Source of the DNA: Clytia hemisphaerica
Lineage: Eukaryota; Cnidaria; Hydrozoa; Leptothecata; Clytiidae
Reading direction: 5' to 3'
Length of the DNA stretch: 64,000 bases
Assembly (NCBI GenBank): GCA_902728285.1
Contig: CACVBU010001128.1
Coordinates: forward strand, 399,531-463,530
A program made the translations under genes and the position numbers. A model generated the notes under the pieces. The model worked only from the letters and a program-made list of their open reading frames with translations, did no database searches and was not told where the DNA came from. This document shows, piece after piece, positions 25,283 through 54,636 of this stretch. Positions within the stretch are counted from its first letter, which is position 1, and every line of letters starts with the position of its first letter.

Positions 25283-26396
25283 TTAACAAACTGCATCGAC
25301 CTGTCGACATCAGGTCCAAGTGTGTTGTTGTCGACCGCAGTCTCAGTCGGGTTTAAACGTAGCATACTAATAACACGAAGATATTTGACTCGTGTTAGAA
25401 AATAATAAAAATTTGTCGAGGGGCATTTTCCATTATTGAGAAGCCTCTTGGAAACTTTTTTACGTGAATTGAATGTTAAAAAGATGTTATAATGATGCTT
25501 TAATCAAAAATATGCCCGGGGGGGGTACTTAGGCAAAAATGGGTGCTGGGTATGTGCGTGCCTTAAGGGTAGGGTTTTTCACCCTCCCAAAGTCTCTCTA
25601 AGGGTTACCAAAACAACAAAAGTCAAAATCAGTCTCTCTAAGGGTCGGTTTTTTCACAAACTCGGGTCAAAGAAAAGTGAAAAGTCAAAAAAGTGAGAAC
25701 ATTTTTAAAAAAAGTGAGAAAATTTTTCAAAAATTAGAGAAATTTTTCGAAAATTGGAGAAATTCTTTTAAAAATCGAATTTCTTTGGCCCATTAAAGAA
25801 ATTTTTTGTGAAAAAGTCTCTCTAAGGGTTGGGTTTTTCTACACTGAGTCTCTCTAAGGGTCACCTTTTCACCAAAATTCAGTCTCTCTAAGGGTAAGGG
25901 TCCAGAGGTCTGGCACGCACATACCCGACACCCATCAATCCTAGTACCCCCCCCCCCCCCCGGGAAAATATGTTATAAGGATGCTATATAATGGTGTTTA
26001 TACCCTTATATGCTACGATTAAACGCGACTGCTCTGCAAGCGAAGTTTATAAAATTATATGCTAACCTGTTTCGAATATTAATGCACTACTGAGATAAAT
26101 CTTTTTAGAAAATTTGGCTTTTTTATCTCCCTAGTGCAAAGTTACTTACATTCGAAGAAGGCATGTTCTTGTTCGGCAAAGTACACAGAAATAGTTTTGA
26201 AACTGAAGGTGTAAAGAAGAAGAATCATTCGACAAAATACACAAACTTGAATCGTTAAGCCCGAAGTAGACTTTGGACTTCAGACTTTGGCTTACCTCAC
26301 GAAACGGGAGTTGATCGGGAACAACAACCATCACTTGCCTCCAAAAGCCAAAAAAACACTTCAAGAAAGTCTTGACAAATGCTTTAATTCTTCACA
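25283..26396. promoter_or_regulatory. Divergent promoter interval between TDRD5-like gene and HADHA
   Basis: The two start codons face away from each other about 1.1 kb apart, so both promoters and 5' UTRs should lie here. A 450-bp inverted-repeat element (25515-25964) occupies the middle. I did not find a convincing TATA box or initiator. An open frame overlapping the end of this interval is in a different frame from the HADHA start. Confidence 0.5.
25515..25964. mobile_element. CCCGGGG-ended inverted-repeat element with 8-bp target duplication
   Basis: The ends are inverted: CCCGGGGGGGGTACTTAGG on the left and, reverse complemented, CCCGGG plus a longer G run then TACTAGG on the right. A 20-odd-base motif containing GGGTATGTGCGTGCC is also inverted. 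The flank AAAATATG is duplicated at 25507-25514 and 25965-25972. An 8-bp duplication fits hAT-type transposition, though the G-rich ends are unusual. The interior repeats GTCTCTCTAAGGGT at least five times. Confidence 0.8.
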
Positions 26397-43229
<16,833 letters not shown>

Positions 43230-43621
43230 TTTATTTCACTATTATTATTATTTCCATTTACTATTTTTCACCCAAGCATTTTTTATTTTTTTCGTAAATA
43301 TTTCTTGTATAGAACCTTACATAAATTGGATAACACGCGGAAACGATGGATTTTATTAACTTAAAAATGATGTCTACTTTTTGATTTGAAACTCATTGCT
43401 AATCCCCATAATCGCACGGTGGGTTATTTTTTCTTATTTGGCACGCCCTCAAAGAGAGCAATTAATCGTTAATTGCATCCTGTAGAGAGCAATTAATCGT
43501 TAATCACACTCTTCAATGCTGCGCCAATGTTTACAAAAGTGATTTTAATGTTTTTTCTTACATTTTTTTTGCATCGAACGTTTTAATTGCATTCGAAATT
43601 CATTTTGTGAGAAAGAAAATC

Positions 43622-43637
43622 AATAAACAACAATAAA
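43622..43637 (+). promoter_or_regulatory. Candidate poly(A) signals for HADHA (two AATAAA)
   Basis: AATAAA occurs at 43622-43627 and 43632-43637, about 395 nt after the HADHA stop codon. A poly(A) signal here would give a 3' UTR of ordinary length. Motif evidence only. Confidence 0.4.
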
Positions 43638-43730
43638 AGAAAGACACAGAGAGAAGAGAAAAATATAAAACTCTCAGTGTAATTTCTGTAATTTACTTTC
43701 CTAACTGGGGAAAAGTAGTGGAAGCCATTG

Positions 43731-44387
43731 TGCGATTTGAAGCCGGAGCTATTTAAAAATCGCCGGAACAACCTATTTTTGCCGGAAAGACAGTATTTCT
43801 TGAATTTCTCGAGCTGTACTTTATATTTTTTTATGAAATTTTGCACACTGATGCAATATGACAATACCTAAAATGTAACGGAGCCCGATTTTAGAAAAAC
43901 ATTTTTTTCCGGCCGAAAATGCCGGAAATATGCCGGAAAAACCGGCTTTTTTACATTTTCTCGAATTTTCATCTAAAGTTTTTCTGATTTTTTGCAGAAA
44001 GATGCGTATTCGCAATGCTCAAAACATGGCTGAGTTCGATTTTTGAGAAATTTTTTTTTTCGGTTGAAAATGCCGGAAATCGCCGTTTTTGAAGATTTTC
44101 ATTAGATTTTTTCCTTGTATTTCTATGTTTTTGACACAAAAACATTATTGATAACAATGCTCACCATCAAGCATTATTCAATTGTCAATAAAACTGATTT
44201 TTGCGACCAGAACTTTCTATTTATTTTTCCACTACAACCCTTCCCTCTCCCCCCATCAACAATCAATGATGAATTTATTGCGTTATGCATTTTCGCTAAA
44301 CGCTATATTTTTTGACTGATTTTTTTCTCCTCGCATTGCTATCCAACTTTCATCATCAGGTAGGTCCATTTAGCATCTAGCTTGTTT
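43731..44387 (+). mobile_element. GGACCTACC-family repeat, copy 6 (left-truncated)
   Basis: Matches the reverse complement of the left part of copy 3 (19508-20884), including TTGATAACAATGCTCACCAT and the right terminus CATCAGGTAGGTCCATTTAG. The GGACCTACC left end is missing. Noncoding. Confidence 0.7.
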
Positions 44388-44889
44388 TGTTTCGAATTTT
44401 CCTCGTCCTTTCGGACTCGGAAAATTAATAACAAAAAAATCACTCGTGCAATTATATTCGAATTGCACTCGTTATCGTGTGATTACATATACTAATCGAT
44501 TTCAAGAGCTAGAGGGCTACATCGTTCGTAGTTATTGAACTCTGTGAAACTTAACTCTGTGATTTGTGGATTTAAGGGCTCTGACCATAGTGAATTTTTC
44601 ATAATTGCCGTGTTTAAGATGTGTTTTCTGACTGATGTAACTAACAAAACTATGGCATGTTATACATTTTCTGTTAGACAATCTATTCCTGAATCTGAAA
44701 ATTCAAAAATTGCATTGAAAAATTTGATGAAGAAGAAAATGAATACTTTTGCGAGGAAGAGTATTTCAACTTTGAAGAGCTTAGTTTCGGCGAAGAAAAA
44801 ACATTTTGAAAAAGTTTTCGCAGTAAATGGTGTATCTTTTACCGAACAATAAAAACTTTATGCGGAAAATTTTTTAATGCTTCTATGTC

Positions 44890-45384
44890 NNNNNNNNNNN
44901 NNNNNNNNNNNNNNNNNNNNNNNNNNNNNNNNNNNNNNNNNNNNNNNNNNNNNNNNNNNNNNNNNNNNNNNNNNNNNNNNNNNNNNNNNNNNNNNNNNNN
45001 NNNNNNNNNNNNNNNNNNNNNNNNNNNNNNNNNNNNNNNNNNNNNNNNNNNNNNNNNNNNNNNNNNNNNNNNNNNNNNNNNNNNNNNNNNNNNNNNNNNN
45101 NNNNNNNNNNNNNNNNNNNNNNNNNNNNNNNNNNNNNNNNNNNNNNNNNNNNNNNNNNNNNNNNNNNNNNNNNNNNNNNNNNNNNNNNNNNNNNNNNNNN
45201 NNNNNNNNNNNNNNNNNNNNNNNNNNNNNNNNNNNNNNNNNNNNNNNNNNNNNNNNNNNNNNNNNNNNNNNNNNNNNNNNNNNNNNNNNNNNNNNNNNNN
45301 NNNNNNNNNNNNNNNNNNNNNNNNNNNNNNNNNNNNNNNNNNNNNNNNNNNNNNNNNNNNNNNNNNNNNNNNNNNNNNNNNNNN
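44890..45384. other. Assembly gap (495 N)
   Basis: A continuous run of N. Nothing can be said about its content, and its true length may differ. Confidence 0.99.
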
Positions 45385-46238
45385 AAACAAGCAAAAAAAA
45401 TTTCCATAATTATATTTGACTATCAAAGGTTACAGGCATTCTTGTTTCCACTGCCAATTATATCTGGACAGACTTTAGTTTTTCCGATTTTTGCACAGTG
45501 CAAAATGAAAATATTTTTTTGGGACGAAAGATGCCCAAAAAGTGGGTTACTTGGACTTTGCTCAAAAATGCTTCGTTAGTTTTCTCTGATTTTTGGCAGA
45601 AAGATAGAGGGCAAGGTTCTCTAAAAAATGACTGAAGCCATTTTTTCTGGAAAATTTATTTTGATCGTAAAAATTGGATTTCCTTATTTAGGGAAACTTT
45701 TATGTCATTTTTAGGAAAAATGAGCATTTCCCGGGATTAGTTTCGGATACTTCTATCTGATTTTTTGCACAATGATGTAATGGTAATTCATAAATCTGAT
45801 TTTTTGGGCAAATTTTGGCCAAAAAGTGCTTAAAATTATCTTTAATATATAATTGGTAAGAACTTATTTTATTGAGTGGCAAGGTTTTTTTTTATTTTTG
45901 CGAGAAATGGCATGGTGAATTGATTCATTTTTGCCAAGTTAGGGTTATTTTAGAACATGGGCTTTAATTACAGAACGAATTGTTCAAATACGAAAGAAAT
46001 CTAGCTGGCCAATGCTAAAAGACAGAAGTCAGCTTCTTTCATCCTCAGTGTTGAAAAAAATCTCTCATATGGGCTTGGGAAGGTGAGCCCTATTCATATG
46101 GGCTTGGGAAGGTGAGCCCTATTCAAAAAAGACCAGGGCTAATCTCATCAATAACCTTGAACGCAAAAGACGTTGAGTGGGATATTTTGATTGACTAAAA
46201 CAATCTGCGTCCGCTCACCATCTGATACATGGGCATTT

Positions 46239-46975
46239 AGTAGGGGGCCAAGCCTTGGGCTCCGTGACATCTTTTCTACGACCTACCTTAAGGGAACTTA
46301 TTTTGGCGGGAACTAATTTTGACGAGCGGCAAAAATCCTGAAAATTTTTAATTTTGGCGAGAACTTATTTTGACGATTGATGAATGTTTTTAATTTTGGC
46401 AGGAACTAATTTTGGCGAATAACAGCGTAAATCTGTTCTATTTTACCATATTTGAGGCCTTATTTGTGAACTCAAAAAGTTATTTAGGCAAAATACCAAA
46501 AAATTTAATTTTCGTGAGAACTTATTTTGGCGAGTGAGCAAAATATTTAATTTTGGCGGGAACTAATTTTGGCGAATTTTGTCTAAATTTGCCAAATTCG
46601 CCAAAATTAGTTCCCGCCAAAATAAGTTCCCTTAAGGTAGCCATTTTTAGTCTATTCAGTATATTACAAGATATTTTTGAGAGGGAGGACGCGGATTAGG
46701 CACGGGAAAACTTTTTATGACCAAAATAGTGACGCCATAGGAAAAAACGCAAGGGAAAATAAGGGGTAGACAAATAGCTTATTTTCAAAAGTCAAAATAA
46801 TCGAAAATGATTGATACCATCTGAAAGAGCATGAAGTTCTGAGCAAAAAAATATATTACAACAACTCTATGACTAAAAGACACAAAGAAATACAGCCGCC
46901 TGAAGTTCTGGAATAGACTAAAAATGGCTAGGTCGTAGAAAAGATGTCACGGAACCCAAGGCTTGCCCCCTACTA
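46239..46975. mobile_element. Palindromic TAGTAGGGGG element, host of a nested MITE
   Basis: The left end TAGTAGGGGGCCAAGCCTTG is inverted at the right end, AAGGCTTGCCCCCTACTA. The arms continue for about 70 bases through GTGACATCTTTTCTACGACC and ATTTTTAGTCTATTC once the inner insertion (46286-46637) is removed from the left arm. Noncoding. Confidence 0.8.
46286..46637. mobile_element. CCTTAAGGGAAC-ended MITE with TA target duplication
   Basis: The ends CCTTAAGGGAACTTATTTTG and its exact inverse are flanked by TA at 46284-46285 and 46638-46639. The right arm of the host palindrome reads straight through CGACCTAGCCATTTT and so preserves the empty TA site. A TA duplication points to Tc1/mariner-type mobilisation. 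Confidence 0.88.
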
Positions 46976-47626
46976 ATTGAAGCTATTTTTCATCAAAAGA
47001 ATATATCTTGAAAAATACAGCTAGAGTAATAGATTTTGCCGGAGGTATTTTTACGAAATTTGGGCAGGTGAAATCTCCTGAAGAGGAGAGAGTTTTTTTT
47101 ATTCACAACTATTTAAAGAAAGTTTAAAAAAAATAGAGAAGGAAGAATTACCAGCACATACTTTTTCCGAGAAAAATAAGAAATTTTGATACAAAAACTG
47201 AAAAAAGTACAATGGAAAAAAATGAGAAGGATGCAGAAAGCAGCTGAATTTCTTTTTTGACGAAAAGATATTCAAATCTCATCTGTACCCCGCGTATGAA
47301 AAAAGTTCTAGGTCAAATGGAATAAGACAAATTGTTAAAGATAAAATTTTATAAATTGTACATGCCAGCAAAGTTTTTAAGAAATCAAATTCTTAAGCTA
47401 CCTGTCAGAATCTTTAAAATCTTATAAAAAAAAGCAAGTCCCAAATCGAAGTTTCATTGTTATAAAATAGTATCTTCAAATAAAAGAAAGCACACAATTG
47501 ATTCCCTCTCAATACTTAGCTAATAAACTTAACTTAAAACAGAACTAAAAGTATTTTTCAATACAATTCCCAAGAAGTACCTTACAGCCTTCAAAACTAT
47601 AAAAGATTACCATGATAATAAAGTTT

Positions 47627-47632
47627 TTATTT
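47627..47632 (-). promoter_or_regulatory. Candidate poly(A) signal for LAPTM4-like gene
   Basis: TTTATT on the plus strand is AATAAA on the minus strand, about 125 nt past the stop at 47755. Another AATAAA overlaps the stop codon itself but is too close to be the likely signal. Confidence 0.35.
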
Positions 47633-47754
47633 TTTTAGAAAAACTGAGTAAATTTGCGAAGTAAATTATGAATGAATGAGGGTGAAAAACTGCGCCCACA
47701 CACCTCATGCGAGTTGACACACACCGTCATTTCGAATGGACATACTTTGTACGT

Positions 47755-50700
47755 TTATTGGATGTAAGCAGGTGGAGGGCTGGTCTTGACAACGTCATCG
47801 TATGTTGGCAACAAATTCTGAGAAGAACAAAATGATTTATCGATATTAATGACATTAACAAAACTATAGTATATTTTTATTCTACCGTTTTTTTTCAAAT
47901 TTGAAGGTAAAAAATTTAGTCAGGCAAAATTTTCGTTGGGGGAAACTTGGTCAACTTTTTGGAAATCTGTATACCAACCCCCTGGAAGTTGAGCAAAAAT
48001 ACTTTCGTGGGGAGGGGGGACTTGCCTAAAAAACTCGTCACTTTTCCCCGGTTAAGTTTTCCCCATTGAAGTATCTGTCTAAACGTAAGTTATGGTTGGT
48101 AAACCTGCGGAAATGGAAGTACTAATAAGTGTTAGAATCGGAAATTCTCTTTTAACTTAAATTATAGTTTTATTTTGACTCCGACAATCTTCAGAGTGTA
48201 CAGTAAGCTTGGATTTATTTTCAAAATGGTGCACGTATATTACGAACAGAATTTTAAGGCATGCTAAATTTGAGGACTTTTTTTCTTATATTGTATAATT
48301 TCATCTATTCAGTCAAGAGGAGCTACGAAAATTGTATTATCCGCCATTATGGAAATTAGACCACGTGGATATGAGATGATAGTTTGTTGACAAAAGACGA
48401 CCTCCACACATCGTAAGATGAAATGTGATCACAAGAAAAAGACTAACGAAGAAAATTGTAACAAGAGTATTTTGACCACAGAGAAAATAGACGAAAATAA
48501 AATGTTTGAATATTGAGTTTCGTATTCGTATGCCAAACATAGAAAAACCATTACACTGTATTTTGTTGTTGACATTGGTCTCGTTAGAGCCGCCCACCCA
48601 CTAAAAAGTTGTCAGTGTATGAAAAATTAGACTGATCAATTCGAACACCCCTCATTTTGTTAACTTTCCCTACCATTATTTGAAATGGGTTCTTCCAGAA
48701 AAAAAACCCTCGTAGGGGGTAGAAGACATACTGTCCAGGGGGCCGATTTGATGCTTGTCCAGGGATAAAACGCGTGTCCGGGGGGTGAAAAATTTAAATG
48801 CCCAGGGGTAGATCATTGAAAAAATAATATCCTCCACCCCCATGAACGAATTTTTTCTGGAAGAGCCGAATTCGTAAAAATAGTTTTCAAAAGCTTTTGA
48901 CTAATTATCCACCTAACCAAACATACCCACTTAAAACCAAGATAATAATTATAGGGTCACATAATCATGAATTTTAGTGGCGTGTAGGTCTAAGCAAACA
49001 AATACGGTATTTTGTTGTGTTAAATGACATCAGAGACGTTAACATTAACAACAAAAGAGAAGAGTTACCATGGTTTCCATATCTCCTTGGTACAACAAAA
49101 TGGCAGCTTGGTTGTCAGTGCGGACGTTTCTTCGTTCTTCCATTTTCTTGCAATGGCAATAACATTCCCAAACAGTATTAGCGAAATAATACTATGATGT
49201 TAAACGAGATTGATGTTTTAGAAAACAGATAATTATAGAAAATTATATTATACTTCTTTTCTAATTCAATCTTAAACTGTTACAAAATGATATCATACCA
49301 GAAAATATTTCCTCGTATGAGCTATTCCTCATCTTCCCAAAAATGGTAAAGTCACATCAACATCAAAGAGCCTTTTTGTGTTTATTCTCAGTATTCTTAG
49401 GGCCACCCATGAGACAAAATTTTAAGACATCTTTTTAAAAATAAATTTTAGACAAATACAGTTTACTCTTTCTAATTCGATCTTCGAGGAACCAAAAACT
49501 TTCTTCAAATTAGAAAAGGATTCGAATTACAGAAAGATTCGAATAAGAGAGAGTTGACTGTAATCTTAATTTGAAAGTTAAATTAAAATGACAAAATCAA
49601 TACCTTGACAGCAAGGACGACAATCCAGAAAGAAAACAAGACCATTCTGAAATGAGTTAAACTCATATTTTGAAGGTATTGACGATGGACTTCATCATGG
49701 GCCTGTAAAGAGAACAAATGAATAATTGATTCATTTGAAATGTATGTTGAAATGTATGTTGAATCTAGCTACTTAAAAAAAGTGAATTGGCTTTCCTGGG
49801 GGATGCATTGGCATTTGGGATCACTGAATTTTTTTTATCTGGCCTCAAAGTGATTTACACTTTTAGGTTTTTAACTCGGAGTGAATGAGATATGACATGG
49901 CTCACTGTAGCTTTAAAGAAACAATATTTAAAGCAAAAGTAGAACCCAACACCGGTGCACAAAATCGATACAATATTAGGAAGTATCATAAATATAGTTG
50001 GAGTGGTACTTACGGAGACTTCCAAGTAGTATTTCAGTTGTGGTGCATAGCTGGTAACGGTGGCAAAGACGAGGACCGATAAACACAAATCGAACACTTG
50101 TAAACAGAAGAAGGGCAAGATGTATCCGGACAATCTCTGTAAAAAAACATAATGTCATGTGCAATACTTATTTAGAAAAAACATTCGAGTGTTCTTTCAT
50201 TCATTTCGACCAGTTCAATTTCAAAAACTTTAGTTTATCTACAGCAAAAGCATAAAACAAATATAACCCTTTAGAGTAAGCATATAACAATATTTAGTAA
50301 TAATTCCAAGAGAAATCACACAAAATCATAAGTCAATAATATAAACAAACAGCTAGAACAATACATATAATTGTATATAATTATGAGTAAGATTAGCATT
50401 TTGTATTGCTTACCAGTGTGGCTCCATAGACCAACATGACAACAATCAAAAAGCTAAGGCAAGCAACAACCATAGCAATCATATTGTGGTTGACTACAAA
50501 ATAAAATCATTATAGACCATTACTAGCTTCTTTCACGAAATAGGAAGGATTAAGTTCATTTTATAGAATTTAAATTTTCATTTTCTTATAAATAAGTATT
50601 ATAGCAACTCGCACCAAATAGATTGAATCAAATAGACCACTTACTATTTTGTTGGTGTTGTTGAGAAAAATCACTGAAATGATTGATCACTTTCCATTCT

Positions 50701-51270
50701 TTCAAATGTTCAGACAATTCAGTTGACTGATGCTTTTTGATGTACGAAGAAAGGGATACAATCCAAAAAGCATGGCAAACCTAAAAGAATTTGGAAAGGC
50801 TTTAATACTCTGCAGAGGGTCTTTAAATTGAGTGCTTACTCTTCCCTCAATCTAGAAAAACAGACTCATTGATGGCCTTTTTTTCAAATAGAATGACTAA
50901 TTCAACTTAATGTTTTACAGATCTAACATGTATTTCCATAAGACCCTTACAATATTGATACAAAACTACAAACGTTTTGAGTACTATTTATATATGGCAA
51001 ATGATGTTGACATGTACATGTTTTCTGTACAAAAATATAATATACAGGAATGTGATTTTCATGATAGCTTTCAACTGTTTTGCTATTATTTTGTCCCTCA
51101 AAATAATGAAATTACAACATTGTTCATACCAAGTTGAAAAGACCAATCATGATAGTACCAATTCTGACATTCAAACACAAACAACATGATTTCGGTTTGC
51201 GATCAGTATCAGTTGAATCGATACGCACAACATCAATTGATGCTGCATTTGCTTCTTCTTCTTTTGTCAT
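47755..51270 (-). CDS. LAPTM4: Lysosomal-associated transmembrane protein 4-like
   Basis: Exons in coding order: 51270-51130, 50780-50645, 50493-50414, 50136-50014, 49702-49604, 49191-49069, 47817-47755 (TAA); all GT-AG, phases join, about 254 residues (human LAPTM4A 233). The N-terminus has the Cys-rich CCLCLNVRIGTIMIG, like CCHVRTGTIILG of LAPTM4A. Four hydrophobic spans follow: in exon 2 (VCHAFWIVSLS), exon 3 (AMVVACLSFLIVVMLVYGA), exon 4 (LPFFCLQVFDLCLSVLVFA) and exon 5 (FRMVLFSFWIVVLAV). The C-terminal tail carries two PY motifs, LPTYDD and PPAY, which in this family recruit NEDD4-type ubiquitin ligases for sorting to lysosomes. Vertebrate members bind ceramide and regulate lysosomal lipid and transporter traffic (family knowledge). 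Two paralogues exist in vertebrates and I cannot assign this to A or B. Confidence 0.92.
48688..48867. mobile_element. GGTTCTTCCAGAAAA-ended MITE in LAPTM4 last intron
   Basis: The left end GGTTCTTCCAGAAAAAA is inverted at the right as TTTTTTCTGGAAGAGCC with one mismatch. The interior repeats GTCCAGGGGG/GCCCAGGGG units. Noncoding. Confidence 0.65.
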
Positions 51271-53391
51271 CTTGAACAAACTAACCTGATCTCAGTACAA
51301 TTTTGTTTTGATTTTTCTATTATAATTCAATAATATGTTTTCTATTGTGGAAGTGAAAAATGTTAATATAATAATCATTTCAATTTTGTTTTATAATATG
51401 GTGTGACATTAATAAAGCCACTTGTGGCCAACACCCATGTTCATCAGAGGAGGGGAGCACAAGAACAAATTTAACTAAAGGGGACCTAAAATTCCCAAGA
51501 GGAGGAGCTAAAATGTGTGTATGTGTATCCTATAATGCAAATCAGCACTGAACAGAGCTTGCACTTTATGCCAAAGAAAAACCAAATCTATGCTTTTTTA
51601 TACTTTTTCAAAAGTTTTCTAAAATTCATGCTCCATCATACTTACAAAAATTTAAGAAAACATAATTTAAGATTGAAATTATGTTTTTGCCATTAATTGT
51701 TTTTATTCAAAATTGTATCATATACAACATAACAGTGACGTTGAACTTTATCATACTAAGGCCTTGTCGTATATCTTATATATACCATTTCCTAAGAAAA
51801 TGTTACCGTTCCCTTGTTTATTAATGACTAATGATTGATTAGGTGCAATTCAAGGGGTACAGGTATGGAATTATGGTGTAGTGATTGTGAGGGGTCAACA
51901 TCCAGAAACCATAGGTTACCATACCCATAGCCCAGCGCTGGTCTTTTTTTTCCTTTGTCAAGATGGAATCAATACCAAAATAAGGGGGCAAGAGTCTCCC
52001 CTTAAAAAAAACGAGTTATCTTTCAGTCGGTATCTATAAAACAATATCAAATTTCAAGTTTTCAATTCAATTACCAATTTTGAGGAGGACCCACAATATG
52101 GCCTGCACATACCCAGAACATTTTCAGAACAGGTTTGGGCCACAAATTCTTTTTACTGTAAACAAACTACTCTCCACTCTTAGTTTATACCGTAAGTTGG
52201 TCTAATGTCAACATACCTCATCTAATAGACGTTTGGGAGAACTCAACTACCTATTAACTTCCACATATTAATTTATTCCAGCCATTTGGTACAGAAATAA
52301 TTTGCTCCGTATTACGGGAAAGAACCCTAATATACTTTATAGCAAATCACAAGGGAAGATTTAAAGTATTATCACGTGCTAATTTGGGATAATGTTATCA
52401 TACCAGATTTGAACAAAACTTATTTATAGGTAATAGCTAATTTTCTGCTGGTTTTTCTTGCATCAACTAGAGTATAAAGTAATTAATTAAGACCCTTGCG
52501 TTAGAGATAATTAAAATTTTAAAATCTTGATTCCCAATAAAGTCATCGCTGCTTTGTCAGCCATCTTGATTTTGGCTAAAGCTTACATAGTTTATATTTG
52601 AAAAATAACAGATAATTTCTAAACCTGTTCACAAAATTCCTGTAAATAATTATCTTTGTAGTATATAGCAGCAGAACAAAATGGCCATCTGCAAAATATC
52701 AAGGACCTTGCAAGCTGTCAAACAAAGAGAAGACATAAACATTGAGCGGTTTGTTTTGGTTTTTGATACAGATAAAGCAATCAGAAAAGAAACATGGCGA
52801 GAAGTAACATTTAAGACCTAGTATGAAAAATCTATGTTTTTGGGATTGAAACCCACCCGCCCGCTAACCTCTTCTAACCTAAAATTGATTTCTGAGTGAC
52901 CCCTGCCCTCATCTCTGACCTGTGAGAAGTTTATATCCAAATTGGCAATAAAAACGAAAGTGGTCTCTTCTAGCCACAGTTTCTAGAAGGGTGAAGACCC
53001 CCCCTTAGGTAAGAGGACCCCCCCCCTTAAGTGCTGACTCCCCTTAGAAAATTCATCTAAAATTTCACCTCCCCCCCTTAGAAAATCATTATAAATGAAA
53101 CGATTATACAAGAGTCATAATTTAAGGAAGATCCCCCTTATCTAAGAAACCCCCCCTTAGGTAAAGTCATACTTTTAACACCCCCTTGTTTTTGGTTTAT
53201 CAAAACCAAAGACCCCCCCCCTAAATGTAGGGGGTAGAAACTATGTCTACTGATTGCTTCCTAGTGCTCCTTTGCAGCTGTTTATCAAATTTCCACCAAT
53301 GAGCTTACTGCATTTCACACGGCCCTTTTTTTGGCACCATTGGCCTCTCAGTGCCTTGCACAAGAGGTGGCTCTAAAATCTCACCATTTGT

Positions 53392-54026
53392 ATACCAAGT
53401 GACCCACGAAAAAGTTCAGACGTTTCCTGACATCTTGAGGCCGAACAAATGTCCCAAAGTGCTTGGAGTTTTGATATTTAGAAAGTAGATTATCCAAACT
53501 TAAAATTTGAGCCATCACTTTTTAAATTTGACCAACTTGTTCTCTACTTATGACCTTTTAAAGTCAAAATTCACTTTTCGGAAAGTGTAAAAAACATGTA
53601 AAAAAGAGGTATTAAATTTATGCAATCAATTAGAAAATCACTTACAAATTGACTTATTTAACGAGTTTTATGACATTAATAATCAATAAAAACACCTTTA
53701 AAAGTAATAAACGAGACTAGTTTTTATAAAAATTGGCGCTTTTGTAAATTTTTCAGATTTTTTTCAAAAACTGTAAATCAAAAACGTCTAAAAAATACCA
53801 AATTTGATACCTCTTTTTTACGTGTTTTTTACACTTTCCGAAAAGTGAATTTTGACTTTAAAAGCTCATAAGTAGAGAACAAATTGGACAAATTTAAAAA
53901 GTGATAGCTCAAATTTTAAGTTAGGATATCTACTTTTTAAATATCTAAACTCCAAGCACTTTGGGACATTTGTTCGGCCTCAAGACATCGAAAAACGTCT
54001 GAACTTTTTCGTGGGTCACCCGGTAT
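53392..54026. mobile_element. Foldback element with arms of about 230 bases
   Basis: The left arm starts near ATACCAAGTGACCCACGAAA and the right arm ends near TTTCGTGGGTCACCCGGTAT. The arms remain inverted through AAGTGCTTGGAGTTT and CACTTTTCGGAAAGTGTAAA to AAAAGAGGTA. A central spacer of about 180 bases separates them. Divergence between arms suggests age. Noncoding. Confidence 0.8.
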
Positions 54027-54421
54027 TTGTTTTGATCCATGATCCTAAGGCTTAGGATTTTCAACTTCAATTCTCTGAAGAAAGCTGGAATTCAACGCGA
54101 GAGTTAGATTGTCAACAAATTGCTGTAAAAATAATTGAATAAAAGAAAAACTTAAAATCTTAAATATTTTCATTTTAAAGTATTGGTGCAAAAAAAGTGA
54201 AAATGGTTTTTCATTGGTTTATTCAAAACAGGGGATTTGAAAAACTTTCTATGTTTGGTTTTTTGCACAAACCCCTGTAACTATAAATAGGTGAGTACCC
54301 AGTTGCTAAGATTGGCTTAAAATAAAAAATGAAACCACTGAAAACAAAAGTAAAATCTGCACGCACTCCAAATCCCATAATCTTGATATAGGAGTTTTGG
54401 TCCATCAGGCTATGGTTCATA

Positions 54422-54636
54422 CCGTAAGTTGGTCTAATATCGACATCCCTCGTCTAATTCCGACACCCTTCTTTAGGGACAGGAATAATATGAAAGTTTA
54501 AATCACTGATTGAAAAAGGATTGTTCCTCTCTGACCACTAAGCAAAGAAAAAAAGTTTCAACTTTTCTATCAATTTCAGCTGATAAAAAGGGTGTCGGAA
54601 TTAGATGAGGGATGTCAATATTAGACCAAGTTACGG
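54422..54636. mobile_element. CCGTAAGTTGGTC MITE, copy 1, TA-flanked
   Basis: The left end CCGTAAGTTGGTCTAATATC and the right end GTCAATATTAGACCAAGTTACGG are inverted, followed inward by a second inverted block, AATTCCGACACCC. TA flanks both ends (54420-54421 and 54637-54638). Confidence 0.75.

Larger units (their letters stand above)
43230..44889. other. Region downstream of HADHA up to the assembly gap
   Basis: Holds the HADHA 3' UTR and a truncated GGACCTACC-family copy (43731-44387). Two direct copies of AGAGAGCAATTAATCGTTAAT lie at about 43454 and 43484. An open frame at 44535-44852 has no recognised similarity and abuts the gap; I do not call it a gene. Confidence 0.5.
45385..47754. 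other. Intergenic between the gap and LAPTM4
   Basis: Diffuse GGACCTACC-family-like fragments (about 45470-45800), a 31-base direct repeat (CATATGGGCTTGGGAAGGTG twice, 46067-46124) and the nested inverted-repeat pair at 46239-46975. No gene seen. Confidence 0.5.

Noticed and set aside
44535..44852. 105-codon frame next to the assembly gap
   Set aside because: No recognised domain, no splice context, and it ends close to the gap; not enough to call a gene.
44839..45426. Open frames made of X across the gap
   Set aside because: They exist only because N codons are not stops; no sequence is present.
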